64,000 nucleotides of DNA from Lantana camara (taxonomy: Eukaryota; Streptophyta; Magnoliopsida; Lamiales; Verbenaceae). Of this stretch, positions 10,842 through 20,477 are shown piece after piece (position 1 is the stretch's first letter; every line of letters starts with the position of its first letter). The DNA is taken from the NCBI GenBank assembly GCA_037501455.1, contig CM074865.1, positions 37,926,501-37,990,500 on the forward strand, given 5' to 3'. A program made the position numbers and the translations under genes. Under the pieces are notes generated by a model. That model was given only the letters and a program-made list of their open reading frames with translations, did no database searches and was not told the origin of the DNA.

Positions 10842-11891
10842 ATGCCTCGACATAGGAAACATCATCATGATCATTCTCCTCGTGCTCCGTCACCCCCTCA
10901 TGCTCAGCCACAAGATTTTATGAATGCGGTGGTCGGGTTAATTGATCAGAGACTTCAAGAACGGGTTCCTCCAGCACCACCTGCACCAATAGCCCCACAG
11001 GAAAACCCTATCTCTGCTATACTACGGGAATTTTAGAATCAACAACCTCCCAAGTTTTATAGGGGTGATGACATCCAGGCAGAGACGTGGTTAAAGGAGA
11101 TAGAAAGGATTTGGCAACTTATTCCGTGTGATACTCAGGAAAAAGCTCGTTGCACTCTCACCTTGATTTAGGGCGAGGCCTACTCATGGTGGGAGAGTAC
11201 CCAGATCATATTAGAGGCTGCCGGGGAAGCTATTACTTGGGAAGTATTTGGTCGGGAATTGAAAAATAAGTTCATTCCACCAGCTTCCCGCACCCGTAGG
11301 TTGAGAGAGTTCACTGAGTTAAAACAAGAAGGGAGATCAGTTGGTGAATACATTGCAGAGTTTGAAAGATTGTCTCGCTACGCTCCCAACATAGCAAACG
11401 ACGACTTTCACAAGGCGACACAATTCGTGCGGGGACTTAGACCGGATATCCAGGATGCCTTGAAGGCCGCCAACACGAGTACCTGGGCCAAGGCTACCAC
11501 TAAAGCATTGAAAGTCGAAGATTCCGACAATGCAAGAACGTCTATTCCTCGCTTTGAACCGGAGCCAGCTTTGGGATCAGGACAGGATTCCAACACAATG
11601 AAAAGGTCCAATGCTGCTTCAATTTCACTTTCCCAGGGTAGGGTCAAAAGGAAAAAGTCCCAGATCGATAAATCAACTTCAGAGAAGGTATCTGTTACAT
11701 TGCCCTCACGATCAGGGAAACCACTTTGCACTTATTGTGGATGGGATACATATACCTATGATGGGTGTAGAAAGCGTTTGCGGTTATGTTTCCGTTGTGG
11801 AAGTTCCGAACATCAAATTGATACGTGTCCAAAACGGAAAGAGCGGTCCACCAGGGGTCAGAGCTCACTTAACAGGCAAGAACCACGGTGA
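10842..11891 (+). pseudogene. Element C gag with two TAG stops
   Basis: One continuous frame of 350 codons encodes a gypsy Gag: a His/Pro-rich N terminus, the capsid domain (the PKFYRGDD region through ERLSRYAPNI), a basic linker with a nuclear-localisation-like KRKKSQ, a CxYC segment and a CCHC zinc knuckle (CFRCGSSEHQIDTC). It ends in a natural TGA at 11889-11891 with no protease following. Two in-frame TAG codons at 11034-11036 and 11169-11171 break it; both could come from CAG by C-to-T change. The rest of the frame has no shift, so loss of coding ability looks recent. The start is chosen at the ATG next to CAG|G; the initial MPRHRK resembles the MPPRRR of F. Confidence 0.85.
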
Positions 11892-12068
11892 ACGGTACCT
11901 TCAAACATGCATATCACGAGCATCATGAATTTTATTATTAATAAAATTATTGCTAGCAACAATGTGCTTCGGTGTAAACGATAAATTAGTGTGTTCGGCG
12001 TGACTGTACTTGCTTCTTGTGTGACAAATGTTTCTATCATTGTTTTGGATTATTACTTGGGTATATTC
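11892..12068 (+). other. Element C, AT-rich stretch after gag
   Basis: There is no recognisable coding sequence here. It links gag to the hairpin array. No remnant of protease or RT is visible. Confidence 0.5.
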
Positions 12069-12163
12069 GAGAGACGGGGCACTCTCATCCTTACCGAGAA
12101 ACGGGGCTTTCTCACTTCTTGTGGAAAGACGGGGTTCTTTCACTCTTGTTTAAGAGACGGGGT
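12069..12163 (+). repeat. Tandem covarying hairpins near the 3' end of C
   Basis: Units about 28 bp apart share a CGGGG loop: GAGAG/CTCTC (12069-12086), GAGAAA/TTTCTC (12096-12113), GAAAGA/TCTTTC (12124-12141), and TAAGAGAC (12151-12158), whose partner arm GTCTCTTA continues at 22327 after copia A. Each stem is perfect although the stem sequences differ. The last five bases GGGGT (12159-12163) are A's target duplication. A further perfect hairpin is at 22366-22384. Confidence 0.75.
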
Positions 12164-14113
12164 TGTTGGAAAACACGAATCAGAAAGCAGCGGAATTTAA
12201 AAATTTTTCCAACAAAAGGACCTTGAACTCGCAATCGTGTAACCAAATTCGTAAAGATAGAAAACTTACTTTTCTTTTATTCTTTCTTGAAGCGTTTCAA
12301 GCCACCCAAGAACGCTCTTCTCGCGGCTTGATCCCCTCTCCTTGGTAAAGCTCGAATCTTCAAACTTCTAACTTGAAGTCTCTAGAGAAAGTCCACCAAC
12401 TTGATCACAATCTAACTAGTAAGGATGCTAGTTCTCTAGTTAGTGTTTAGGCTTAACCTAGGGTTTAATTTAATCTTGGAGAAAGGAAGGTGTTCAACAC
12501 ATGAACCAAGAATTGTCAATTAGCTCTAAAGGGGAGCATGAGCTCCCCTATATATAGGAAAGGGGAGGGGCGGCCGAACCTTGTCCTTTTTGGACAAGGA
12601 TTTGGTTCCTCTCTCTCCTATTACTTGATCATCAAGTATTTTCCAACTTTGACTTTGAATTCTAATTCTAGTCAACTTTTAAGAGAGCTAAAAATATCCA
12701 AACTATTTTTGGATAATTTTATACTTTATTTATTATAAAATAAATAACCTATTTTTATCTAATTAATTAATTCATAATTAATTAACTAGATTATTTTCTC
12801 CAAAATTAGACTTTCTTTTTAATTCAAAATTAAACCAAAGTCTATTAAATAATTAACTAATTAATTATTTAATATATATAATATATATATATATACACAC
12901 GTGTGTGACACGTGTCACAGTGACACGTGTCACTCACGTGAGCCACACGTGTGAATTCACACGTGTGGAACCCTCTTGGCCCGATTAACTCGTTTAATCA
13001 ATTTCAAGCCTCAACTCATGTAACCAAGTTGTTGTGTGTGACCCTCTAGGTTCTCAATTCAATTAGCAGTGACCCTAATTAATTAATTCACTAATTAATT
13101 AATCAGTCCACAGATTAAACGACCATAGTCTAGCAACAGGTGTTTAACCCCTAGCTGAATTGGAATGTTCGGATTCGACAGAACCTTTAAGTCATTGATT
13201 CATGTGAGATACAATCCTCCTACTTACTATCTCTCAACCAAGATCTAGGGCAAGGGAATAATCAGAACCCTAATAATCTGGTCTTAAAGCTAAGTGCATT
13301 TCATATCCATTTGATCTCAATCCAAGAAACCCTTTTCTTGATGTCTTGATCTACTGCCTTGGCCAAGGACTCCATATGGCATATGAATGACTTACACAAT
13401 AAGAGATCACCTTGCATATGCAAGTGTAGGTCCTTTCTTGATTCTCATTCACTTTCATGAATCACTTGTGCAGCCCCAGCATAAGCCTTGAATCAGTTGT
13501 CTAAGGCGACACCCTTTAAAGCTTATACCAAAGACTACAGAGTTAACTCATAAAGTAACATGGAACCTCAAGTCTAAGGATCAATTAATCACATCAATGA
13601 CTCGTGAGATATTTCCTAATCTGGAAGTTTCCATTTCCTGAAATAGAAACTTCCTTTCCCATTTAGGAATGTTCTCACACGGGGCACCTCAGTGAACTTA
13701 CTTATTAAAGTAATCACCCTCATGTATCACGCACGTATCAACTATACACTTTGCACCTCCATGAAACAAGGTGGTCCTTCTTAAGGGCGTGATCCCACAA
13801 GCAAGCCTTAGAGGAGTCAGGTTGACACTCCCACTGTCTGTAGGACTCATCGGCTTGGAGTATTTTACTAATCATGACTTATGTGATATAGGGCTCGTTT
13901 CATGAACCATTTCACCTAAATGGTAGAGTCCTAAAGTCATCAGGATTAGGGGAGTTCTCATACATGCACAGCTAAAGTAAACGCATACCAAACAAGAGCA
14001 TATAAAGAAGTGTTGCCTCAATTCGTTATTTTATTCAAAGATTGTCTGTGATTACAATAAGGAAAAGTACAAAGCGGATATACAATCGGCTTTCTAGGGC
14101 ACTATTCCTAACA
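12164..14113 (-). mobile_element. Element A 3' LTR
   Basis: It is 1950 bp. It contains a TATATATA core (12549-12556) in a GC flank as the likely TATA box, two TTGAC W-box cores facing each other between 12640 and 12675, AT-rich palindromes, and six CACGTG boxes (12898-12965). The 66-aa ORF at 12538-12738 is a by-product of the repeat. Confidence 0.9.
12898..12965. promoter_or_regulatory. Six-copy G-box (CACGTG) array in A's LTR
   Basis: CACGTG starts at 12898, 12909, 12924, 12935, 12946 and 12960, each within a longer palindrome such as GACACGTGTC or CTCACGTGAG. The array recurs in the 5' LTR at about 21108-21175. G-boxes are known bZIP/bHLH sites in plant promoters. The array lies about 350 bp upstream of the likely TATA box. 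Confidence 0.7.
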
Positions 14114-14129
14114 ATCTCCCACTTGCCCG

Positions 14130-17100
14130 TCAAAGCCATTCTAAAGCTACTCTAAGTCCCATCTTCTGAAGATGACCTTGGAAAGCTTCTCGACTAAGGG
14201 GTTTAGTAAGTGGATCTGCCACGTTCTCTGCTGATGTGACCCTCTCAATTTGCACATCTCCTCTTTTGATAATATCACGGATTAGGTGATACTTCCTCAT
14301 AATGTGCTTGGTCCGTTGGTGAGATCTTGGTTCTCTTGCTTGAGCAACCGCCCCAGTGTTGTCACAAAACACAGTAATGGGGTCTTTCATGCTAGGAACA
14401 ACATTCAACTCTTGAATGAAGTTTCTAATCCAAACACCTTCCTTAGCTGCATCATTTGCAGCTAAGTATTCGGCCTCAGTGGTCGAATCTGCAGTGGTTG
14501 TTTGCTTGGAACTCTTCCAACTCACTGCTCCGCCGTTTAGGCAGAAAATGTATCCTGACATTGACTTAAAATCATCTAAGTCAGATGCAAAGCTTGCATC
14601 GCAGTATCCTTCGACAGTAAGATCTTTCTGACCTCCGTAAACTAAGAATAAATCTTTAGTACTTTTCAAGTACTTAAGAATATTCTTCACGGCAGCCCAG
14701 TGACCATCTCCAGGGTCAGATTGGAAACGACTCGTTACACTAAGTGCATAAGCCACATCCGGTCGAGTACATAACATTGCATACATTATGCTACCTATTG
14801 CTGACGCGTAAGGTGTATGAGTCATTCTCTCCTTCTCAAGGTTAGTCTTAGGACACATCTTCTTTGAAAGACATGTTCCTACACTCATAGGAAGGTTCTT
14901 AACCTTTGCTGACTCCATATTGAATCTCTTCAATACTTTGTCAATGTACATCGACTGTGACAGTCCTATTAACCTTCTAGATCTATCTCTATAGATTTTA
15001 ATTCCAAGGATATAGGACGCATCACCAAGATCTTTCATCTCGAATTGGTTCGATAACCATAACTTAGTCACTTTCATGTCATCTTTCGAATTCCCAATAA
15101 GAAGGATGTCATCAACATAAAGTACTAAGAATTGCACTGAGGTCTCCAATTCCTTTCTATACACACATGATTCATTCGAAATTTGGATGAAGCCAAACGC
15201 TTTGACTGATTCATCAAATCGAATGTTCCAATTCCTAGAAGCCTGTTTCAATCCATAGATTGATCTTTGGAGTTTGCAAACCTTTTGCTCACTCCCACTG
15301 AATGTGAAACCTATGGGTTGCTCCATATAAATGTCTTTGTCAATGTCACCATTGAGAAAGGCAGTTTTCACATCCATTTGCCATATCTCATAGTCATAAT
15401 ATGCAGCAATGGCAAGCATGATCCGAATAGACTTTTGCATTGCAACTGGTGAAAAGGTTTCATCAAAATCCACGCCGGGTCTCTGAGTGAATCCTTTTGC
15501 AACTAGTCTTGCTTTGTAGGCTGCAATGCTTCCATCAACTCCAAGCTTTCTCTTAAAGATCCATTTGCAACCTATGGGTTTGACCCCATCAGGCAAATCT
15601 ACCAAGGTCCAAACTTGGTTGGAGTTCATGGAATCCATTTCGGATTTCATGGCTTCTATCCACCGTTCAGAGTCAGAATCTGAAAGTGCCTCCTCATATG
15701 TTGAAGGATCATTATCCTTTTGAGATATTTCATGGAAGAATCCATACCATCTCTCTGGCTGTCTAGGAGTACGTTCAGAACGCCTTAGAGGAGGATTTTC
15801 GTGTGTATCAAAATTCGTGATTGGTTGTGTTTGATCAGAGTGGGACGTTTCTTCAGTGGGTGGTATGGGGTCACTTTGTACTTCTTCTAATTCTATGATC
15901 TTGCCTTTCTTTTCTTTAAGGAACGGTTCCTCAAGAAAAGTGGCATTTCTGGAAACAAACACCTTTTGTTCAGATTGATCATAGAAGTAGTATCCTATGG
16001 ATTCCTTAGGATAACCTACAAAGTAGCATAAGTTAGAACGAGATTCTAACTTATCTCCCACTGTCCTCTTCACGTAAGCAGGACAACCCCAAATTCTTAA
16101 GTAAGAATAACTAGGGATTTTACCATGCCACATTTCATAGGGCGTCTTGGGGACTGACTTAGAGGGAACTAGATTCAGAATCTTTGCTGCACTTTCTAGG
16201 GCATAACCCCAGAAAGAAGGTGGTAAGTCAGTAAAACTCATCATTGAACGAACCATATCAAGTAGGGTTCGATTCCTTCTCTCAGAAACTCCATTAAGTT
16301 GAGGAGTTCCCGGAGGAGTCCACTGAGAGATAATCCCATTATCTTTGAGATGATTAAGGAATTCTTCACTAAGATACTCGCCTCCTCGATCAGATCGAAG
16401 TGCTTTGATCTTGTGACCAGTTTGGTTCTCAAACTCCTTTTGAAATTCTAAGAATTTCTCAAAAGCTTCAGATTTATACTTCATTAAGTATACATAACCA
16501 TACCGACTAAAGTCATCAGTAAAGGTTATGAAATACTGATGATTGCTTCTAGTGCTTACACTAAGCGGTCCACAAACATCAGTATGGATCAAATCCAGAA
16601 CCTTAGTGGCACGTTCCACAGTTCCTTTAAAAGGGACTTTGGACATCTTTCCTTTGAGACAGGATTGGCAAGAAGTTAACTCTTTGAGATCATTTTCAGA
16701 GAATGATCCTAAAGTGTTTATCTTGCTAATTCTGTTCTTGGAAATGTGTCCTAATCTAGCGTGCCATAAGGGAGCTGAAACTTTGTCATCTCTCTTACGC
16801 TTTGTTTCTCGTTGTATATTCATAATATTGATATTTTGAGTTAGGTAAAGTCCATTACTTAGAGTACCGATATGAACGGAAGAGTTGTTCCGTTTGATAA
16901 AGTATTTACCATTCTTAATATAAGTTTCATAACCTTCACAATCTAATATTGGAACTGAAATTATATTACGAATAATGTTCGGTACATAAAGGACTTTGTT
17001 TAATACTAACTCAAAGCCACCTAAATCTAATCTAATTGTGCCTAAAGCTCGAGCTTCAACGTTTGAGCCATCGCCGATCTTCAAGACACATTCTCCTTCT

Positions 17101-18050
17101 TTAAGTTGTTGGACTTCACTTAGCATCTGTACATCATTACAGATATGAGTTCCACAACCGGTATCAAGTACCCAAGAACTAGAATTAATAGAAAGATTTA
17201 CTTCAACGAGAAAGATACCTTTCTTTAGAGTAGCCTTGTACTCTGGGCAGTTTCTCCTCCAATGTCCCGCTTTGCCACAATGGAAGCAAACATCCTCTTT
17301 CTGATCACGCTTCTTCTTTTGGGCCTTCCCCTTCGAAATGCCACCAGTGGGCCTAAGGGGTTTCTTCTTCTTCTTTTGGGCTTTCTTGCCCTTACCTTTA
17401 GAAGGCCCTGAAGAGGAAGATGGAGCATTCACCATCAAAACCTTATTGTCCTTCTTGATCGTGCTTTCAGCAGTCACAAGCTGACTAATCAGCTCAGCTA
17501 CAGTAGCACCAGCATGATTCATGTTGAAGTTAAGGACAAATGGGTTGAATGATGGTGGGAGCGAAGCTAGCAACAAATCCACTGAAAACTCATCTTTCAG
17601 TGGCATGTCCATGGAAGCAAGTTTCTCAGTAAGGGCAAGAAACTTGAGTCCATATTCATGGACACTTGAACCTTCCCTCATTCTCAAGTGGAATAATTCC
17701 TTTGAAGTGTTATACCTTGTAACACGTTCATGAGGGCGGTAAAGTTGCTCTAAGTGGTCGTAAATCTCCCAAGCAAATTCCATGGCCTCATGTTGTCTTT
17801 GCAAGTCCGGAGACATGTTAGCCAACATAAGGCAACGGGCTTGGAGATTATCATCCTTCCACTTCTGAATCGCATCCCGCTCGGCCCGAGTGGGAGCCTC
17901 CCCTTCAGGAGTGGGCTCCCCTTCGAAGAGAACATAAGTTCTCTTCTCAGAATCTAAAATGATTTTTAGATTCCTCAGCCAATCAGAATAGTTGGGACCA
18001 GTCAACTTATTTGACTCGAGGATCGATACAAGAGGGTTTTTGGTTGCCAT
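14130..18050 (-). CDS. Copia Gag-Pol polyprotein of element A (1306 aa, intact)
   Basis: This single frame encodes every copia function. Domains in order: UBN2-type Gag (about 1-205); lysine-rich linker; CCHC zinc knuckle CFHCGKAGHWRRNC (255-268); protease with DTG (296-298); GAG-pre-integrase zinc region (about 425-470); integrase with D491, D554 and E590 (D-D-35-E); reverse transcriptase with YVDD (978-981); RNase H with D1151 and E1192/E1194. Order PR-IN-RT-RH is diagnostic of Ty1/copia. No stop or frameshift is seen, and the length equals that of the related copy in B. The ATG is preceded 33 nt upstream by a TTTAG|G acceptor-like site. Proteins would assemble particles in the cytoplasm, copy the RNA and insert the cDNA. 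The copia lineage was not assigned. Confidence 0.97.
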   Translation of the reverse strand: MATKNPLVSILESNKLTGPNYSDWLRNLKIILDSEKRTYVLFEGEPTPEGEAPTRAERDAIQKWKDDNLQARCLMLANMSPDLQRQHEAMEFAWEIYDHLEQLYRPHERVTRYNTSKELFHLRMREGSSVHEYGLKFLALTEKLASMDMPLKDEFSVDLLLASLPPSFNPFVLNFNMNHAGATVAELISQLVTAESTIKKDNKVLMVNAPSSSSGPSKGKGKKAQKKKKKPLRPTGGISKGKAQKKKRDQKEDVCFHCGKAGHWRRNCPEYKATLKKGIFLVEVNLSINSSSWVLDTGCGTHICNDVQMLSEVQQLKEGECVLKIGDGSNVEARALGTIRLDLGGFELVLNKVLYVPNIIRNIISVPILDCEGYETYIKNGKYFIKRNNSSVHIGTLSNGLYLTQNINIMNIQRETKRKRDDKVSAPLWHARLGHISKNRISKINTLGSFSENDLKELTSCQSCLKGKMSKVPFKGTVERATKVLDLIHTDVCGPLSVSTRSNHQYFITFTDDFSRYGYVYLMKYKSEAFEKFLEFQKEFENQTGHKIKALRSDRGGEYLSEEFLNHLKDNGIISQWTPPGTPQLNGVSERRNRTLLDMVRSMMSFTDLPPSFWGYALESAAKILNLVPSKSVPKTPYEMWHGKIPSYSYLRIWGCPAYVKRTVGDKLESRSNLCYFVGYPKESIGYYFYDQSEQKVFVSRNATFLEEPFLKEKKGKIIELEEVQSDPIPPTEETSHSDQTQPITNFDTHENPPLRRSERTPRQPERWYGFFHEISQKDNDPSTYEEALSDSDSERWIEAMKSEMDSMNSNQVWTLVDLPDGVKPIGCKWIFKRKLGVDGSIAAYKARLVAKGFTQRPGVDFDETFSPVAMQKSIRIMLAIAAYYDYEIWQMDVKTAFLNGDIDKDIYMEQPIGFTFSGSEQKVCKLQRSIYGLKQASRNWNIRFDESVKAFGFIQISNESCVYRKELETSVQFLVLYVDDILLIGNSKDDMKVTKLWLSNQFEMKDLGDASYILGIKIYRDRSRRLIGLSQSMYIDKVLKRFNMESAKVKNLPMSVGTCLSKKMCPKTNLEKERMTHTPYASAIGSIMYAMLCTRPDVAYALSVTSRFQSDPGDGHWAAVKNILKYLKSTKDLFLVYGGQKDLTVEGYCDASFASDLDDFKSMSGYIFCLNGGAVSWKSSKQTTTADSTTEAEYLAANDAAKEGVWIRNFIQELNVVPSMKDPITVFCDNTGAVAQAREPRSHQRTKHIMRKYHLIRDIIKRGDVQIERVTSAENVADPLTKPLSREAFQGHLQKMGLRVALEWL

Positions 18051-20371
18051 TACAAAACACGTAGAGAATCACAGAATCTACGACCTAAATGGTAATACAG
18101 AGAACTAGTGAGCATGCTGAATTATAACGATATACAAAAGATAAGGTCTTTAATCTATTGTAGCTCCCACTGTTTTTCAAAGATCTATAATTCCCAAAGA
18201 TCTAAGAGGAACACGTTTCCCAATGGGTACTAAGATCCTAGGCATTTTACCTCGAACCCACGACTCGCGGACATTCTTAGTAAGAACCCTAGGTAGGTAC
18301 AATTTACCAATTCTAACACCTTTAGAACTCTTAGTAATTGTTTTTGCATCACCTATCTTTCAATATGGACCCACGACTCGTGCGACATCCATATTTACTT
18401 AGGCGTTAAGCTAGACCCATCAATCATAAGATCATGACCAAAACTTAGTTTGAACGACCCACGACTCGCGGACATCGCCCTTGCTAAAATTGACCACGAA
18501 ATATTGATCATTTAAAATGATTAATTAGGTAACTAAGAACTAATAAGCTCCACTAGCTATCCCACGACTCGCGGACAATAACTAGCTTTACTTACTAAAC
18601 TTAAAACCTATTGATGGAATGCTAGGAATTTAATTCAAAATTTGCATATCGAATTAAATACCTATTTGTTCGAAATTAGCTTAATATTTAATGGGAATTT
18701 TCGAATCAACCGGAGAGTTGTCCGGTTCGACCTCACCAACATATATGTTATCCAATTTTATTAGTCTTGATTAATGCAAGCACACTTAAATGCATTTCAA
18801 ACAAGCACATAAACAGATAACATGTCCTAGCATGATACTAACATGTAATGATCATGGGTTCTACCTATCTTATGCGTGATATGTGGGAGCCACTCCACAA
18901 TCACAAGTTCTAACATACATGCCACACAAACAGTTCAAATCACATAAGGGAAAGCAGTAACAAAATACGAGCCCTATCTCTATTACATTTAACAATTGAG
19001 ATTCCCCTCCCTAACATTTTGAGGGGTCTTCACTTATGGCCTCCTTGTTACTTGAATGTGGTCCATCTTACTCCATGGGTGCATTGTCTCCAAAATGAAA
19101 ATAAAACCTCACCACCTATCTCTACTCTCAAATTACAATAAAAAGAAAAAGACATAAAGTAATAAGGCTCAATCTTCATATTGGCCTTAGACAATTACAC
19201 GGGGCATACCCCGGCCTCAAAAACAGTAATATGGAAAGCCACATAATAAATCACATAACAGTACGCACATAAGTGAGGCTCCAACCTCAATTGAAAAACG
19301 CAACTATAGGGCTCCAACCCCAATTTAAACCATCCATGTGCATAAATTAAAACCATACATAGATCTAAACCCATGATCACCTAACATGCTTTTGCAAGAA
19401 TTTAAATTTAACCAATAAATTAAAATTCTCGCTTTAAGCTCTAATAGCTTAAAACACGACTTGATGCGAGTCTTATTTATAAAAGTTTTCAATAAATCCC
19501 AAATTACCAAAACAAATAAAATTCCAATTAATTTCTGAAAATTAATAATTTTATCAAGATGTATTTTCCCAAAATATAAACCGTTTCAATTTCCTAAAAA
19601 TCCCAATTTTAAGTTTTATTCAAAAATTAAAAAATAAATATTCAAAAATAAAATTTTAAAATTAAAATAAAAAATTGGGACTGGATTGCACGAAACACGA
19701 AAGGGGCCGGATCACGAAAACGGGGCCCGTGCGCGAAACGGGGCACAGCGTCGCAAGCGCGCGCGGACGCGCACGGCAGGCGCGCACAGCGCCCGGCCAA
19801 GGCCAGGCGAGTGCCCGCACTGCGCGCGCATACCGCGCGCCTCGCGCGCGCGTGCCCTGCTGGGCGGTGGGCAGCCAGTCTCGGCCGCCCTGGGCGGGCG
19901 CGCCTAGGCGCGCCCGGGACGCTCCCGCACAGGCGTGCGGGAGGAGCTGGGAGGCTGGCCGGTCTGTCCCGGCCAGGCCTGGGCGGCGACGGGCGGACGG
20001 CGTGCGGGAGGGCCTCCCGCGCGGTTGCGGGAGGGTGGCGCGCGAAGCCCGCGCGCGCGACTCCTTCGCGCGCGGGGTTTCGCGTGTTCATCGTGTTCCG
20101 GGCTTTCGTTTCGTGTTTTCGTTCAAAAGCAAAACCAATCCAAGAAATCCAAAAACAGTTTATACAGTTTCAAATCTAAAATTGTTTTCCAAAATCAAAT
20201 TTTTATAAAAACCAATTTTCAGAAACTTTCAGGAAAAAATACAGTTTCGTAATTCAGGCTTTCTAAAACAATTACAAATACTCAATCGCATCAAGCCTAA
20301 GAATTTCTACCAAATTCAGAATAATTGAGACGAATCAGAAACACGATTAACGAGGTGGCTCTGATACCACT
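18051..20371 (-). other. Element A leader: primer site, GC-rich block, four 17-nt motifs
   Basis: The minus-strand primer site TGGTATCAGAGCC is at 20357-20369. A GC-rich, hairpin-rich block (about 19715-20100) differs strongly from the same place in B although the rest is nearly identical. Four copies of the motif read CCCACGACTCGCGGACA on the + strand (near 18257, 18368, 18457 and 18559; the second carries a GTGCG variant). The 177-aa and 149-aa frames in the GC-rich block have arginine/alanine-biased composition and are chance frames. Confidence 0.75.
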
Positions 20372-20477
20372 TGTTGGAAAACACGAATCAGAAAGCAGCG
20401 GAATTTAAAAATTTTTCCAACAAAAGGACCTTGAACTCGCAATCGTGTAACCAAATTCGTAAAGATAGAAAACTTAC
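18085..20477 (-). other. Candidate leader intron of element A
   Basis: On the minus strand a perfect GTAAGT donor inside the 5' LTR starts at 20477. The acceptor TTACCATTTAG|G ends at 18085, just upstream of the ATG. The 2.39 kb between them contains the primer site, GC block and repeated motifs. B and E have the same pair. Splicing is inferred. Confidence 0.35.

Noticed and set aside
19642..20208. Overlapping frames of 105-177 aa on both strands
   Set aside because: They lie in the GC-rich leader block of copia A, open on both strands because GC-rich DNA has few stops. Composition is Arg/Ala/Gly-biased with no domain.
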